Origin: Alphaproteobacteria bacterium
GTDB lineage: Bacteria > Pseudomonadota > Alphaproteobacteria > Rhizobiales > Methyloligellaceae
NCBI GenBank assembly: GCA_016869535.1
Contig: VGDX01000001.1
Coordinates: 310,001 to 374,000, forward strand
Direction of reading: 5' to 3'
DNA length: 64,000 bases
Position 1 is the first letter of the stretch; every line of letters starts with the position of its first letter. A program made the position numbers and the translations under genes. Under the pieces are notes generated by a model. That model had not been told where the DNA came from and ran no database searches. It was given only the letters and a program-made list of their open reading frames with translations. Of this stretch, positions 37,951 to 50,423 are shown piece after piece.

Positions 37951-40158
37951 TTATGCAGAAGACACACTCCGCTGCCTGGAGGCTTGCGTCTTTTTCAGCG
38001 CCACCTCCGCAGGTTTCGGCGCCAAGAGGCCACGCAGGAACGATTCGGTTTCCGGCGGCACCGAGGTAAAGCGCAAGCAGACGTCGGTATCGTTCCCATC
38101 AACGGTCCCAACGATCTTGGCATAGACGGAGCCCGGGACATCTAGGAACTGCATCTTGAGATTGCTCAACTCGGGCACCGGGCCGTCCAGCTTGGCCTCA
38201 GCCGACTTGGCCGCGAGCTTGGTTAGTCGGCCTTTGTGTGTCGTCCCGTCGATCTCGCTTGCCTCAACCACCTCGTATCGGAAGGGGACTTCATCGGTGA
38301 GCAGCACGAAGGTCTCGACGCTGTCGCTCAGGAGAAGTTTATGCGAGCCGCCAATCCCCAAGACCTCGTAGAGGGTGACTGGATGTTCGATGCCCTTCGC
38401 TTTCACCTCCATCTCTTTGCCAAGTTTTAGGATCGAGCCGACCTCCTGCCGCGTCACCTCCGAGATCAGCACTTGACCGCCCGTGGTGAAGGACTGGACA
38501 CGCGAAGTGAGGTTCACGTTGTTTCCCACCACGCCGTATTTCATGCGCTCCGGTGAGCCGATATTGCCCACCACCACCTGACCCGAATGGACGCCGATGC
38601 CCATCTCGATCTCAGGCAGATCTTCCGCACGGTTTTGCCTGTTGATCTCGGCCATGGCGAGCTGCATTGCCACGGCGCAAGCCACGGCACGTTCGCCGTC
38701 GTTTTCCTTCCAGACCGGTGCTCCAAACAGAACGAAGATGGCATCGCCGATGAACTCGTCGATCGTGCCCTGATATTGCTTGATGATGGAGATCATGGTC
38801 GTGAGATAACGGTTGAGCAGTGCCACAACACGTTCCGGCGGCAGCCGCTCCGACAGCGAGGTGAAGCCGCGCAGGTCTGTCATCATCATGGTTATCTTGC
38901 GCTTCTCGCCGCCCATTTGCAGGCCGCTCGGCGATTCGAGCACGGTGTCGACCACCTCGTCGGTGAGATAGCGCCCGAAGGTTTCTCGGATGAACCGGTT
39001 GCGCAGCTCGACTTGCTCGGCGAGGCGCTGCAATTCGGCTTCGACGCGCTTACGGTCGGATACGTCAGCCCACGAGCCCACGATTTCCTGCGGCTTGCCT
39101 TCCGAGTCGTGGGTTACGGTGAGAGTGTCCTGGATCCAGATGTAATGCCCGTCGCGGTGGCGGAAGCGGTATTCAAGGCTGCCTCCTCCCTGTTTGATCA
39201 GCCGATCGAGGTCGCCGAACACACGATCGGCATCCTCGGGATGAAGGCGCTTGACCCAGAACTTCTTGTCATCGCGCATTTCCCATGGTGCGTACCCCAT
39301 GATCGAATCCAAATTTTCGCTGACGAAGGTACAGGCGTAATCCCCTGTCACCTGCGTTGTGTAGATGATCGCGGGGCTCGCGCCGACCAGCGTCTCGAGA
39401 TCGTTCATCACCGCCATGCGCTCGCCGAGCGCCTGCTCGGCCTGTTTGCGGCCGGAGATATCAGCCCAAGAGCCGACAATCTCGAAAGGTCGTCCCTGAT
39501 CGTCCTGGATGACGCGGAACGTATCCTGAATCCAGATGTAATGCCCGTCCCGGTGACGGAAACGATATTCGACGGCGCCACCACCTTGCTCGATGAGAGG
39601 GGGCATTTCGGCAAATACGTGGGGCGCATCCTCTGGATGCAGGCGAACCGTCCAGAAATCCTTGTCTTCGAGCATCTCCCAAGCCGAGAATCCCATGATG
39701 CGGGAGACGTTTTCGCTGACGAAGGTGCAGGTATAGTCACTCGCCTGGTTGGTGTAGACGATGGCTGGTGTGACGGTCATGAGGTACTGCAACCGCTCAC
39801 GCGCCGTTTTCAGCTCGGTGGTGCGTTCCTCGACCCGCTTCTCCAGTTCGTCATGGGTGCGGCGAAGCTCACCTTCCTCGCGTTTGCGCGCCCGAAGGTC
39901 GGTGGCGAAGGCGACCATGCCGGTCTCGGCGCCGTCTTTGTCAAGGAGGACGGAGGCTGACATGAGAACGGGAATGGTCCCCCCGTCCTTGGTGCGGAGC
40001 GCGCTCTCGAAGCCTGCAGCCGTGCCGCCGCGTTTGCGCATTTCGCGCATAATCTCGCGGGCGCGGTCCTCGTTCTCGTAAAGAACGATTGTGCTCCGGC
40101 CGATCACGTCGCCGGCGCGGTAGCCGAGCAACGTCTCGGCGCTCTCATTGAACAGCAC
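37951..40158 (-). CDS. PAS-rich class III nucleotide cyclase, C-terminal ORF of a split gene
   Basis: 735 aa from a GTG at 40158. Three PAS domains (partial first; YLMTVTPAIVYTNQ; ASPAIIYTTQ, with repeated HRDGHYIWIQDT) lead to a class III cyclase domain: metal aspartates in MMMTDLRGFTSLSERL and EFIGDAIFVLFG, and VGNNVNLTSR with the transition-state Asn-Arg. Adenylate versus guanylate specificity is not clear. A C-terminal part of about 150 residues resembles a degenerate PilZ fold (KGRLTKLAAKSAEAKL). The frame continues upstream through a TAG into the next ORF, so the native protein was about 962 aa. Confidence 0.88.
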   Translation of the reverse strand: MLFNESAETLLGYRAGDVIGRSTIVLYENEDRAREIMREMRKRGGTAAGFESALRTKDGGTIPVLMSASVLLDKDGAETGMVAFATDLRARKREEGELRRTHDELEKRVEERTTELKTARERLQYLMTVTPAIVYTNQASDYTCTFVSENVSRIMGFSAWEMLEDKDFWTVRLHPEDAPHVFAEMPPLIEQGGGAVEYRFRHRDGHYIWIQDTFRVIQDDQGRPFEIVGSWADISGRKQAEQALGERMAVMNDLETLVGASPAIIYTTQVTGDYACTFVSENLDSIMGYAPWEMRDDKKFWVKRLHPEDADRVFGDLDRLIKQGGGSLEYRFRHRDGHYIWIQDTLTVTHDSEGKPQEIVGSWADVSDRKRVEAELQRLAEQVELRNRFIRETFGRYLTDEVVDTVLESPSGLQMGGEKRKITMMMTDLRGFTSLSERLPPERVVALLNRYLTTMISIIKQYQGTIDEFIGDAIFVLFGAPVWKENDGERAVACAVAMQLAMAEINRQNRAEDLPEIEMGIGVHSGQVVVGNIGSPERMKYGVVGNNVNLTSRVQSFTTGGQVLISEVTRQEVGSILKLGKEMEVKAKGIEHPVTLYEVLGIGGSHKLLLSDSVETFVLLTDEVPFRYEVVEASEIDGTTHKGRLTKLAAKSAEAKLDGPVPELSNLKMQFLDVPGSVYAKIVGTVDGNDTDVCLRFTSVPPETESFLRGLLAPKPAEVALKKTQASRQRSVSSA

Positions 40159-40284
40159 GACCTTGTTCTGTTTATCGGCGGCAATGATGGCGTCGGGCGA
40201 GCTCTCAATCAGACGGGTGAGGTAACGCTTGGTCTCCTGAAGTTCCGCGTTGGCATCGAGGGCCGTTTGTTCAGCCTGCTTGCG

Positions 40285-40287
40285 CTA
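40285..40287 (-). other. In-frame TAG within the PAS-cyclase gene
   Basis: The reverse-strand frame reads ...WADIN-TAG-RKQAEQTALDANAELQ... then PAS 2. In the parallel PAS repeats of the same protein this position is Gly or Asp in WADISGRKQAEQ and WADVSDRKRVE; GAG to TAG is a likely origin. Forty-two intact codons follow before the next possible start. Confidence 0.8.
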
Positions 40288-40839
40288 ATTGATATCGGCC
40301 CAGGCGCCGACGAGCTCCAGCGGATTGCCGGTGTCGTCATAGATGACCTTGAAGGTGTCCTGGATCCAGATGTAGTCGCCGCCTCGGCGCTTGAAACGGT
40401 ACTCGACCGTCCCACCACCGCGCTCGATCAGGGGCGACATCTCGGCAAGCACTCTCTTCGCGTCTTCTGGATGGAGATGATCTGGCCAGCATTTCGGATC
40501 GGTGGTCATCTCCTCGGGCGAGCAACCCAGGATCGAGACGACATTGTTGCTGACGAACGTGCAGGTATAGTCGCCGGAGGCTTGCGTCGTGTAGATGATG
40601 GCGGGGCTTACACTGAGCAGATATTGCAGGCGCTGCCGCGTCCCTTTCAGCTCGGTCTGGATGGCCTCATGGTCAGTTTCGAAGGATTCGAGCTTGCTTA
40701 TGCGACTGCGTAGGCTCTCGATCTCGTCGAGAAGCTCTTGCCTTGACTTCTTCGCATCGCTCTTGGCGGCTGAAGAAGCGGAGCCGAGCGCCGTTGTACT
40801 CGTTTTTGCCTCCCTCAAGGGATGGCCAGACTCAACCAT
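40285..40839 (-). CDS. N-terminal PAS ORF of the split nucleotide cyclase
   Basis: 184 aa: a coiled-coil (residues 28-62, RQELLDEIESLRSRISKLES) followed by one PAS/PAC domain (YLLSVSPAIIYTTQAS, RRGGDYIWIQDTFKVIYDD, GAWADIN). It closely repeats the PAS domains of the downstream ORF. Ends in TAG, after which the reading frame continues uninterrupted to the cyclase. Alone it could act as a sensor fragment. It lies 139 bases downstream of the CRP-like regulator on the same strand. Confidence 0.85.
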   Translation of the reverse strand: MVESGHPLREAKTSTTALGSASSAAKSDAKKSRQELLDEIESLRSRISKLESFETDHEAIQTELKGTRQRLQYLLSVSPAIIYTTQASGDYTCTFVSNNVVSILGCSPEEMTTDPKCWPDHLHPEDAKRVLAEMSPLIERGGGTVEYRFKRRGGDYIWIQDTFKVIYDDTGNPLELVGAWADIN

Positions 40840-40978
40840 ATCCAGCGCCTCCTTGAGAGGCTCACTTCCCGCCGGCTGAAACCGCTTTGGCCATTTATCG
40901 CATAATCGGGGCAGGAGTCTTGGGGAAGTTGCGGCGCAACAAGGCTCCCGGTTTGGTTTTGGTTAATCCTCGGGGGGC

Positions 40979-41689
40979 CTATTCGCCAGTGGCGTCGTGC
41001 ACCATTTCTTCCAGACGGTCGACATCCTTGACCAGCAACGCCGCGCCCTTCCGCTCGATCAGGCCAATCCTCGCGAGCCGGTTGAGCTCGCGGGTAACCG
41101 CCTCCCGATGCGTGCTGATGCGGCTGGCGATTTCCACATGAGTCGGTGCCGGAACAATGCGCGCGGTCTTCCCCTGCCGCGATCCGAGACTCGCCAACCG
41201 CAGCAATTCGGCCTGGATGCGGTTGTTCACGGCAAGCGTGCTGAACTCGTAGATGCGCGTCGTCAAGGCACGGATCGTCTTCACGAGCCGCGGCAGCAGC
41301 GCCTGGGCGAGGCCGGTCTCGGATAGCGGCAAGTCCCGGAAGGTCGATCCGGGCATTGAGGCGATGATGCAATTGGTGCGCGCCTCGACGCTTGCCGAGC
41401 GCGGTCCCTGATCGATGGCGGGGAATTCGCCGAAAGTCTCACCGCCCCCCAATTCGCGGAAACTTACCGCCTTACCGGCCGTGGAATAGATGGTGACGCG
41501 TACTTCGCCGAGCGCCACGAAGAACACGTCATCCGATGCATCGAGATAGCTGACAATGGGCTCGCCCGGCACATAGTGCCGCCACGCGCAACGCTGCTCG
41601 ATGCGTCGGACACTCTCGGACGGCAGACCGGAAAATATGGCGATGCGCGCCAGCGAGTGGCGCTTATCCATGGTCTCGGGCTGTGCCAT
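40979..41689 (-). CDS. CRP/FNR-family transcription regulator
   Basis: 236 aa. N-terminal cNMP-type beta barrel with phosphate-binding cassette GETFGEFPAIDQGPRSASVEA (Gly-Glu and Arg-Ser present), long dimer helix, and winged HTH THVEIASRISTHREAVTRELNRL. No FNR cysteine cluster at the N-terminus. ATG at 41689 has a GGGGGAG site. A TTTGTC-N4-GACAAA dyad lies upstream between it and the divergent small membrane genes, consistent with self-control. The adjacent cyclase gene suggests cAMP or cGMP as ligand. Confidence 0.92.
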   Translation of the reverse strand: MAQPETMDKRHSLARIAIFSGLPSESVRRIEQRCAWRHYVPGEPIVSYLDASDDVFFVALGEVRVTIYSTAGKAVSFRELGGGETFGEFPAIDQGPRSASVEARTNCIIASMPGSTFRDLPLSETGLAQALLPRLVKTIRALTTRIYEFSTLAVNNRIQAELLRLASLGSRQGKTARIVPAPTHVEIASRISTHREAVTRELNRLARIGLIERKGAALLVKDVDRLEEMVHDATGE

Positions 41690-41765
41690 GCGGCTCCCCC
41701 TGGATACCGTCCTAGCCGGCAAACAATAGCCGAGAGGGCTGGGATTTACCCAAAAAAGAGACGTG

Positions 41766-41781
41766 TTTGTCGTGTGACAAA
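41766..41781. promoter_or_regulatory. CRP/FNR-type dyad in the divergent intergenic region
   Basis: TTTGTC (41766-41771), four bases, GACAAA (41776-41781): perfect 6-bp arms with the 4-base spacing used by CRP/FNR-family boxes. It lies 77-92 bases before the CRP-like start and about 90 bases before the 49-aa gene, so one site could serve both. Confidence 0.6.
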
Positions 41782-41870
41782 TGCCACAGCGAGAATCCGC
41801 GGGTCGGCGCATGTTCTCCTCACGCTGGAGCTCGAGATGGTCTTGAGCAGCGAATTTTGGAGGACTTGAA

Positions 41871-42020
41871 ATGACCCGCTCAACGAAACAGGTTCCCGCT
41901 TTCCATGCGGACCGTTCTTTCCCCTATGTGCTGGTGTGCAGCACGCTCGGCACGGTCATCAGCCTTGCCGCGGTCTGGATCAGCACTGCCCTACAAGTCG
42001 CGCCAGTTCTCGTCGCCTAG
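41871..42020 (+). CDS. Small membrane protein, first of a tandem pair
   Basis: 49 aa, too short for most gene finders. Strong GGAGG site 8 bases upstream of the ATG. A single helix lies in FPYVLVCSTLGTVISLAAVW, continuing ISTALQVAP. The same pattern recurs in the next gene (42064), so they are duplicates. TAG stop. Divergent from the CRP-like gene. Confidence 0.75.
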   Translation: MTRSTKQVPAFHADRSFPYVLVCSTLGTVISLAAVWISTALQVAPVLVA

Positions 42021-42063
42021 GTACTCTCACCTGACGACAAAACCACAACGGAGGATAACCGCC

Positions 42064-42300
42064 ATGACCAAGATCAAGTCAAATCAACGGTTTCCGCACC
42101 TGCTGATCACCAGCACGATCGGAACCACCCTGATAAGCATTGCGGCGGCCTGGATCGTAACGTCAGCCACCTTGGCCCCTCTGGGAACTTCACCCGAGGC
42201 AGAAACTGCACCTCAAACAAGGTCCTATGATGCATCACAATCGTCTCGTCCCCGCTTTCGCTTATCGCCCATCCCCGCCGGTGCCGATTGGACTGCTTGA
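42064..42300 (+). CDS. Small membrane protein, second of a tandem pair
   Basis: 78 aa with GGAGG upstream. Helix FPHLLITSTIGTTLISIAAA, then WIVTSATLAP, clearly related to the 49-aa neighbour (shared FP..L..ST.GT..S.AA.WI.T and closing AP). It has an additional 38-residue soluble tail rich in Ser, Pro and Arg (PRFRLSPIPAGADW). The pair is followed by a good terminator, so they form one short transcript. Function unknown. Confidence 0.78.
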   Translation: MTKIKSNQRFPHLLITSTIGTTLISIAAAWIVTSATLAPLGTSPEAETAPQTRSYDASQSSRPRFRLSPIPAGADWTA

Positions 42301-42324
42301 AACAGCCCGCAATCCGGCCCGACC

Positions 42325-42358
42325 AAAAGAGCCCGCCAAATATCAGGGGGGCTCTTTT
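42325..42358 (+). terminator. Terminator of the small membrane protein pair
   Basis: AAAAGAGCCC (42325-42334) pairs with GGGCTCTTTT (42349-42358), 14-base loop, ending in T-run. The symmetric A/T tracts allow use from both strands. Confidence 0.85.
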
Positions 42359-42416
42359 CTTAGGTTTTCCCACTACTTTTCGCCGCGCGGCGGATACGCC
42401 CCCGCGTCAAGATGTC

Positions 42417-42474
42417 GTTGCAGTGCAACATAGAATCACCATCTCTTATTGCGATGCAGCATTAAGATGCAGCA
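42417..42474. promoter_or_regulatory. TGC-rich dyad and repeats upstream of phaZ
   Basis: GTTGCAGTGCAAC (42417-42429) is a perfect 6+1+6 palindrome, and GATGCAGCA occurs twice (42453-42461 and 42466-42474), all within 75 bases of the phaZ start. PhaR-type PHB regulators are known to bind TGC/GCA-rich dyads, so this is a candidate operator; no phaR gene is in the window. Confidence 0.5.
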
Positions 42475-42490
42475 ATTGCGAGGGAGATGA

Positions 42491-43762
42491 ATGCTCTATC
42501 ACCTGTATGAGCTGAATTACGCCGCCCTGGGCCCTGCCCGGGCCACGGCCGACGCTTACCGGCTCCTCTTCCGCAATCCGCTGAATCCGGCCGCACACAC
42601 CCCCTTAGGCCGCACGGCCTCGGCGGCGCTTGAGTTGTTCGAGCGCAGTACGCGCCGCTACCGCAAGCCCGATTGGGACATTGAGACGACCGATGTGGAC
42701 GGTCGCGAGGTGGCTGTGCGCGAGCGTGTGTTGGTCAAGAAGCCTTTCTGCCATCTCGTTCATTTCGAGCGCGACCTGCCCGCGCGCCAACGGCGCAAAG
42801 ACGCCAAGCTCCTGCTCGTGGCGCCGCTAGCCGGCCACTACCCCACGCTCTTGCGTGGCACGGTGCGCGATCTCCTGCCCCATTACGAGGTTTATGTCAC
42901 CGAGTGGCAAGATGCGCGTTTCGTGCCGCGCGGCGAAGGGCTCTTCGGCCTTGATGACTATATCGACTACGTCATCGAATTCCTGCGAATGTTCCGCGGT
43001 GACGTGCATGTCATGGCCGTATGTCAGCCGACAGTTCCTGTCTTTGCCGCGGTCGCGTTGATGGAGGCAAGTGGCGACCGTGACGTGCCGAGATCCATGA
43101 TCCTCATGGCCGGTCCGATCGACACGCGCAAGAACCCGACCGCGGTCAACCGTTTCGCCGAGACCAAGCCGCTCAGCTGGTTCAGCAACAACGCCATCAC
43201 CCAGGTGCCCTGGCCTTATCCGGGCATGATGCGCCTCGTCTATCCGGGCTTCCTCCAACTCTCGGGCTTCATGGGCATGAATATCGACCGTCACCTCACC
43301 GCGCATCGCAACCTGTTCCACAATCTGGTGCGGGGCGACGGCGACTCGGCCGATAAGCATCGCGACTTCTACGACGAGTTCCTGGCAGTGATGGACCTGA
43401 CCGCCGATTATTATCTTCAAACCATCGAGACCGTATTCCTGGAGCACAAGCTGCCGCGAGGCCTGATGGTCCATCGCAATACCAAGATCGACCCGAGCAA
43501 GATCAAGCGCGTGGCACTCATGACGGTGGAAGGCGAGAAGGACGATATTTCCGGCATCGGTCAGACCGAGGCTGCACATGCTCTAAGCATCAATCTCCCC
43601 GAGGAGCTTCGCGAGCACCATGTGCAGCCGGGCGTCGGCCATTACGGCGTGTTTAACGGCTCGCGCTTCCGCGCCGAGATCGTGCCGAAGATACGCGTCT
43701 TTACCGAGGCGCATGAGCCCTTCAAAGGCGTGCTGGCCAGAGCGTTCAGCCTTACCGGTTAG
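42491..43762 (+). CDS. phaZ: Intracellular poly(3-hydroxybutyrate) depolymerase PhaZ
   Basis: 423 aa, cytosolic (no signal peptide). Family features: LYHLYELNYAALGPARATAD start, LLVAPLAGHYPTLLRGTVRDLLP, a lipase-box-like AVCQPTVPVFA with cysteine as nucleophile, and C-terminal VQPGVGHYGVFNGSRFR with the catalytic histidine; MTVEGEKDDISGIGQT carries the acid. Mobilises native PHB granules. Upstream region holds TGC-rich dyads. Confidence 0.95.
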   Translation: MLYHLYELNYAALGPARATADAYRLLFRNPLNPAAHTPLGRTASAALELFERSTRRYRKPDWDIETTDVDGREVAVRERVLVKKPFCHLVHFERDLPARQRRKDAKLLLVAPLAGHYPTLLRGTVRDLLPHYEVYVTEWQDARFVPRGEGLFGLDDYIDYVIEFLRMFRGDVHVMAVCQPTVPVFAAVALMEASGDRDVPRSMILMAGPIDTRKNPTAVNRFAETKPLSWFSNNAITQVPWPYPGMMRLVYPGFLQLSGFMGMNIDRHLTAHRNLFHNLVRGDGDSADKHRDFYDEFLAVMDLTADYYLQTIETVFLEHKLPRGLMVHRNTKIDPSKIKRVALMTVEGEKDDISGIGQTEAAHALSINLPEELREHHVQPGVGHYGVFNGSRFRAEIVPKIRVFTEAHEPFKGVLARAFSLTG

Positions 43763-43834
43763 ATCGCAAAAGCGTTTCCGGCAAATGCCTATGTTACTGT
43801 TCCGCCGATTCGTAAGGCGGGCGACAGGAACGAT

Positions 43835-44620
43835 ATGCTCAAGCGGCTCAAACGCAGGCGCGGCGAAAGCATCGAAGTCGAGATCGACGGTCTCGAGATG
43901 CCGTTGTTATTGCGGCGAAACCCCCGCGCGCGACGTCTGAGCCTACAAGTGAGTGAAACGCGGCGCGGTGCCGTGCTCACCGTGCCGCTCTATTCGAGTT
44001 ATGCCGAAGCCGACGAGTTTCTGTCGCGGCATCTCACCTGGCTAAAGAAACGCCTTGCCGGCCTGGGCAAGGCCGTGCGGTTTGCCCCCGGTGCCATAGT
44101 GCCCATACGGGGTGATGCCCACGAGATTCGCTTCGTCGGAGCGCAACGCGGCCTGGTGTGGATCGAAACCGCGGAGGATGCACAGGCATCGTTCACCTGG
44201 CCGGATACGGCAAATTTGCCAGCCGGGAGCTTGCCGCTACTCTGCGTGGCAGGTGAGGAGAATCATGCGCCGCGTCGTTTGCTCGATTGGCTGAAACGCC
44301 AGGCACATGCCGATCTCAAACTATGCGTCGACCGGCATGCGAACCGACTCGGTCTGCAGCCTAAGCGTATCGTCGTGCGCGACCAAACCTCGCGTTGGGG
44401 CTCATGCTCGGCGACGGGCGCCTTGTCCTTTTCGTGGCGACTCGTGCTCGCGCCGCCATACGTTCTCGATTATCTCGCCGCGCATGAAGTCGCGCATCTT
44501 GCGCACATGAATCATGGGCCGCGCTTCTGGGCAACGGTCAGGCGCACCATGCCTGAGCACGAGACGGCGCGGGTGTGGCTGCGCAAGCATGGCGCCAGCC
44601 TGCATTGCTACGGTGCTTAA
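43835..44620 (+). CDS. YgjP/SprT-like zinc metallopeptidase (M48-related, DUF45)
   Basis: 261 aa. RRNPRARRLSLQV and GRRSWGSCSATG-like SRWGSCSATGALSF precede the zinc motif AAHEVAHLAHMNHGPRFW (HExxH plus a downstream His). Standard length for the DUF45 family of predicted cytosolic metallopeptidases. Substrate unknown. Convergent with the PBP1A gene, with a one-base gap. Confidence 0.9.
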   Translation: MLKRLKRRRGESIEVEIDGLEMPLLLRRNPRARRLSLQVSETRRGAVLTVPLYSSYAEADEFLSRHLTWLKKRLAGLGKAVRFAPGAIVPIRGDAHEIRFVGAQRGLVWIETAEDAQASFTWPDTANLPAGSLPLLCVAGEENHAPRRLLDWLKRQAHADLKLCVDRHANRLGLQPKRIVVRDQTSRWGSCSATGALSFSWRLVLAPPYVLDYLAAHEVAHLAHMNHGPRFWATVRRTMPEHETARVWLRKHGASLHCYGA

Positions 44621-44621
44621 A

Positions 44622-46652
44622 TCAGCCGCCGAAAAAACTAAAGATACGGCGGATGAGTGGGCGCTCTGCCGTGCGTTGCGCGGGAGAATCGTTCCACGGC
44701 AGCCGGGCGATGGCATCGTAGGATCCGCGCGTACCCGGCAGGGCAAGCGGTGTCTTGTCGGCGTGGGCCTGCACCATAATGTCGTGCCATAGCTGTGCGG
44801 GCAGAGAGCCGCCGGTTACCTTGCGCATGGGCTTATTGTCGTCATTGCCGATCCATACGCCTGTGACGTAATGGGCGGTGTAGCCGACGAACCAGGCATC
44901 GCGCGAGGCCTGCGTCGTGCCGGTCTTGCCGGCAGCGACGTGAGCCGGTATCGCGGCGCGCTTGCCCGTGCCGCGGACGAGCGCCGAATTCAACATGTCG
45001 TTCATGGCGCCGACATGCGCGGATGCCACCACCTGGCCCGGTGCACGCGGCTTACGCGCATAAACCACTTTGCCGTCGCTTGTGCGAATGCGCGTGATGA
45101 TATGCGGCATGGCCTTTTGGCCGCCATTGGCGAACGGCACATAGGCGCCGGTCAATTCGAGCAGCGTGACTTCGGCGGTGCCGAGCGCAAGCGAAGGGTT
45201 GTGATGCAGCGCCGACTGGATGCCGAGCCGGTGCGCCGTGTGCGCCACGCGCGAAGGACCCACCGCGGCCGCGACCTTGGCGGCCACGGTGTTGAGCGAA
45301 TGCGTCAGGCCTTCGCGCAGGCTTACTTCGCCCCGATAGGTGCCGGTATAATTGCGGGGCGACCAACCGGCGATGGTGGTCGGCCCATCGATGGCGCGCG
45401 AGTTGGGCGAGTAGCCGGCTTCGAGCGCGGCGAGATAGACGAACGGCTTGAAGGCCGAGCCTGGCTGGCGCAGAGCCTTGATCGCCCGGTCGAAGGGACT
45501 TGCCTGGTAGGAACGGCCGCCAACCACCGCCTTAACGCCGCCGTACGGATCGAGCACGACCACAGCGCCTTCTTCCGCCGCCGATTTCTGACCCTCTCTA
45601 TCGAGAAGCTGACGCAGCGCTTTTTGTGCGTTGCGCTGTAGCCCGGTATCGATGGTGGTGTCGACGATCAGATCGCCGTGGTTCTCGCCAACGAACTCCG
45701 GCAGAAGCTCCGCGACCCAATCGACTGCATAAGGATAACCGGTATCGTCTCCCTTGGCGACGAGGCCGAGCGGCTGCGCGGAGGCCACGCGCGCTTGCGC
45801 CTCTTCGATGAAACCGGCATCGACCATGCGGTCGAGGACCTCGGTAATGCGGCCATTGGCGAGCTTTACGCTACGCCGCGGCGTATAGCGCGACGGTGCC
45901 TTGAGCAGTCCTGCGAGTAACGCGGCTTGGGGAAGGGTGAGGTCGCGCGCGGGCTTGCCGAAATAATGCCGCGCCGCGGCTTCCGCGCCGTAGGCGCCAC
46001 CGCCGAAATAGACACGATTGAGATAGAGCTCGAGGATCTCATCCTTGGAGAAGCGCCGTTCGAGCCACACAGCATAGATCAGCTCTTCGAGCTTGCGCGC
46101 GATGGTGCGCTCAGGCTTGAGAAACAAATTCTTGGCGAGCTGCTGGGTGATGGTCGAGCCACCTTCGACCACGGCGCCCTCTTGCGTGTTGCGGATGCCG
46201 GCGCGAATGAGGCCGAGTGGGTCGATGCCCATATGCCAATAGAAGCGGCGATCCTCGGTGGCAAGTACGGCATTGACGAGATGGGGCGACAGCGCATCGA
46301 GGGACATATGGCCGCGACGGAAGCCACGTTCGGCGAGAATGGTGCCGTCGGCGGCGCGCACTGTGACGTTGGGCGGCCGTGTGTCGAGCATGGGATCGGG
46401 CAGGCGGGCGATGAAAATTGCCAGTGCGATTCCACCGATGATCGCGAGGCTAAGAGAGGCGAACAGCGTGTAACGGACAGTGCCAACCAGAACTGGATGC
46501 CGGGCAATTGCGCGCCTCAGCCGGTTAAGCCGTTTCCTGAGGCGTGAGGTTGGCCGGCGGCGTCGCGGTGAGGCTTGCCGGGCGCCAGCTATAGGCCGAG
46601 CGCGCTTCGGCTTGGCGCCACCAGGCCTGCTGCTTCCCCGCGCACTCTGCAT
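44622..46652 (-). CDS. Bifunctional penicillin-binding protein, class A (PBP1A family)
   Basis: 676 aa. Basic cytoplasmic N-terminus (about 50 residues of Arg/Pro), one membrane helix (LFASLSLAIIGGIALAIFI), glycosyltransferase 51 domain (LATEDRRFYWHMGIDPLG, GGSTITQQLAKNLF) and transpeptidase with SxxK in RQPGSAFKPF, SxN in HSLNT and KTGTTQAS. Polymerises and cross-links peptidoglycan. Shorter than E. coli PBP1A because it lacks the OB/ODD insert. All catalytic motifs present. Confidence 0.95.
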   Translation of the reverse strand: MQSARGSSRPGGAKPKRARPIAGARQASPRRRRPTSRLRKRLNRLRRAIARHPVLVGTVRYTLFASLSLAIIGGIALAIFIARLPDPMLDTRPPNVTVRAADGTILAERGFRRGHMSLDALSPHLVNAVLATEDRRFYWHMGIDPLGLIRAGIRNTQEGAVVEGGSTITQQLAKNLFLKPERTIARKLEELIYAVWLERRFSKDEILELYLNRVYFGGGAYGAEAAARHYFGKPARDLTLPQAALLAGLLKAPSRYTPRRSVKLANGRITEVLDRMVDAGFIEEAQARVASAQPLGLVAKGDDTGYPYAVDWVAELLPEFVGENHGDLIVDTTIDTGLQRNAQKALRQLLDREGQKSAAEEGAVVVLDPYGGVKAVVGGRSYQASPFDRAIKALRQPGSAFKPFVYLAALEAGYSPNSRAIDGPTTIAGWSPRNYTGTYRGEVSLREGLTHSLNTVAAKVAAAVGPSRVAHTAHRLGIQSALHHNPSLALGTAEVTLLELTGAYVPFANGGQKAMPHIITRIRTSDGKVVYARKPRAPGQVVASAHVGAMNDMLNSALVRGTGKRAAIPAHVAAGKTGTTQASRDAWFVGYTAHYVTGVWIGNDDNKPMRKVTGGSLPAQLWHDIMVQAHADKTPLALPGTRGSYDAIARLPWNDSPAQRTAERPLIRRIFSFFGG

Positions 46653-46735
46653 GGATTTGCGCCCCTTCGACCCGCGTCAAAGACAAGCTAGGCGCTCAGC
46701 CTTGCCACAGCGTTAAGGAACGGGAAAAGCCCACC

Positions 46736-50419
<3,684 letters not shown>

Positions 50420-50423
<4 letters not shown>

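Noticed and set aside
38587..39960. 457-codon forward frame opposite the PAS-cyclase
   Set aside because: Repeats in it derive from the PAS repeats of the real gene on the other strand.
20285..40300. Genome-wide reassignment of TAG as a sense codon
   Set aside because: TAG ends many intact genes here (chvI, EIIA, pckG, CorC/HlyC, SCO1, egtD, pfp) at the expected lengths, so the two internal TAGs are local events.
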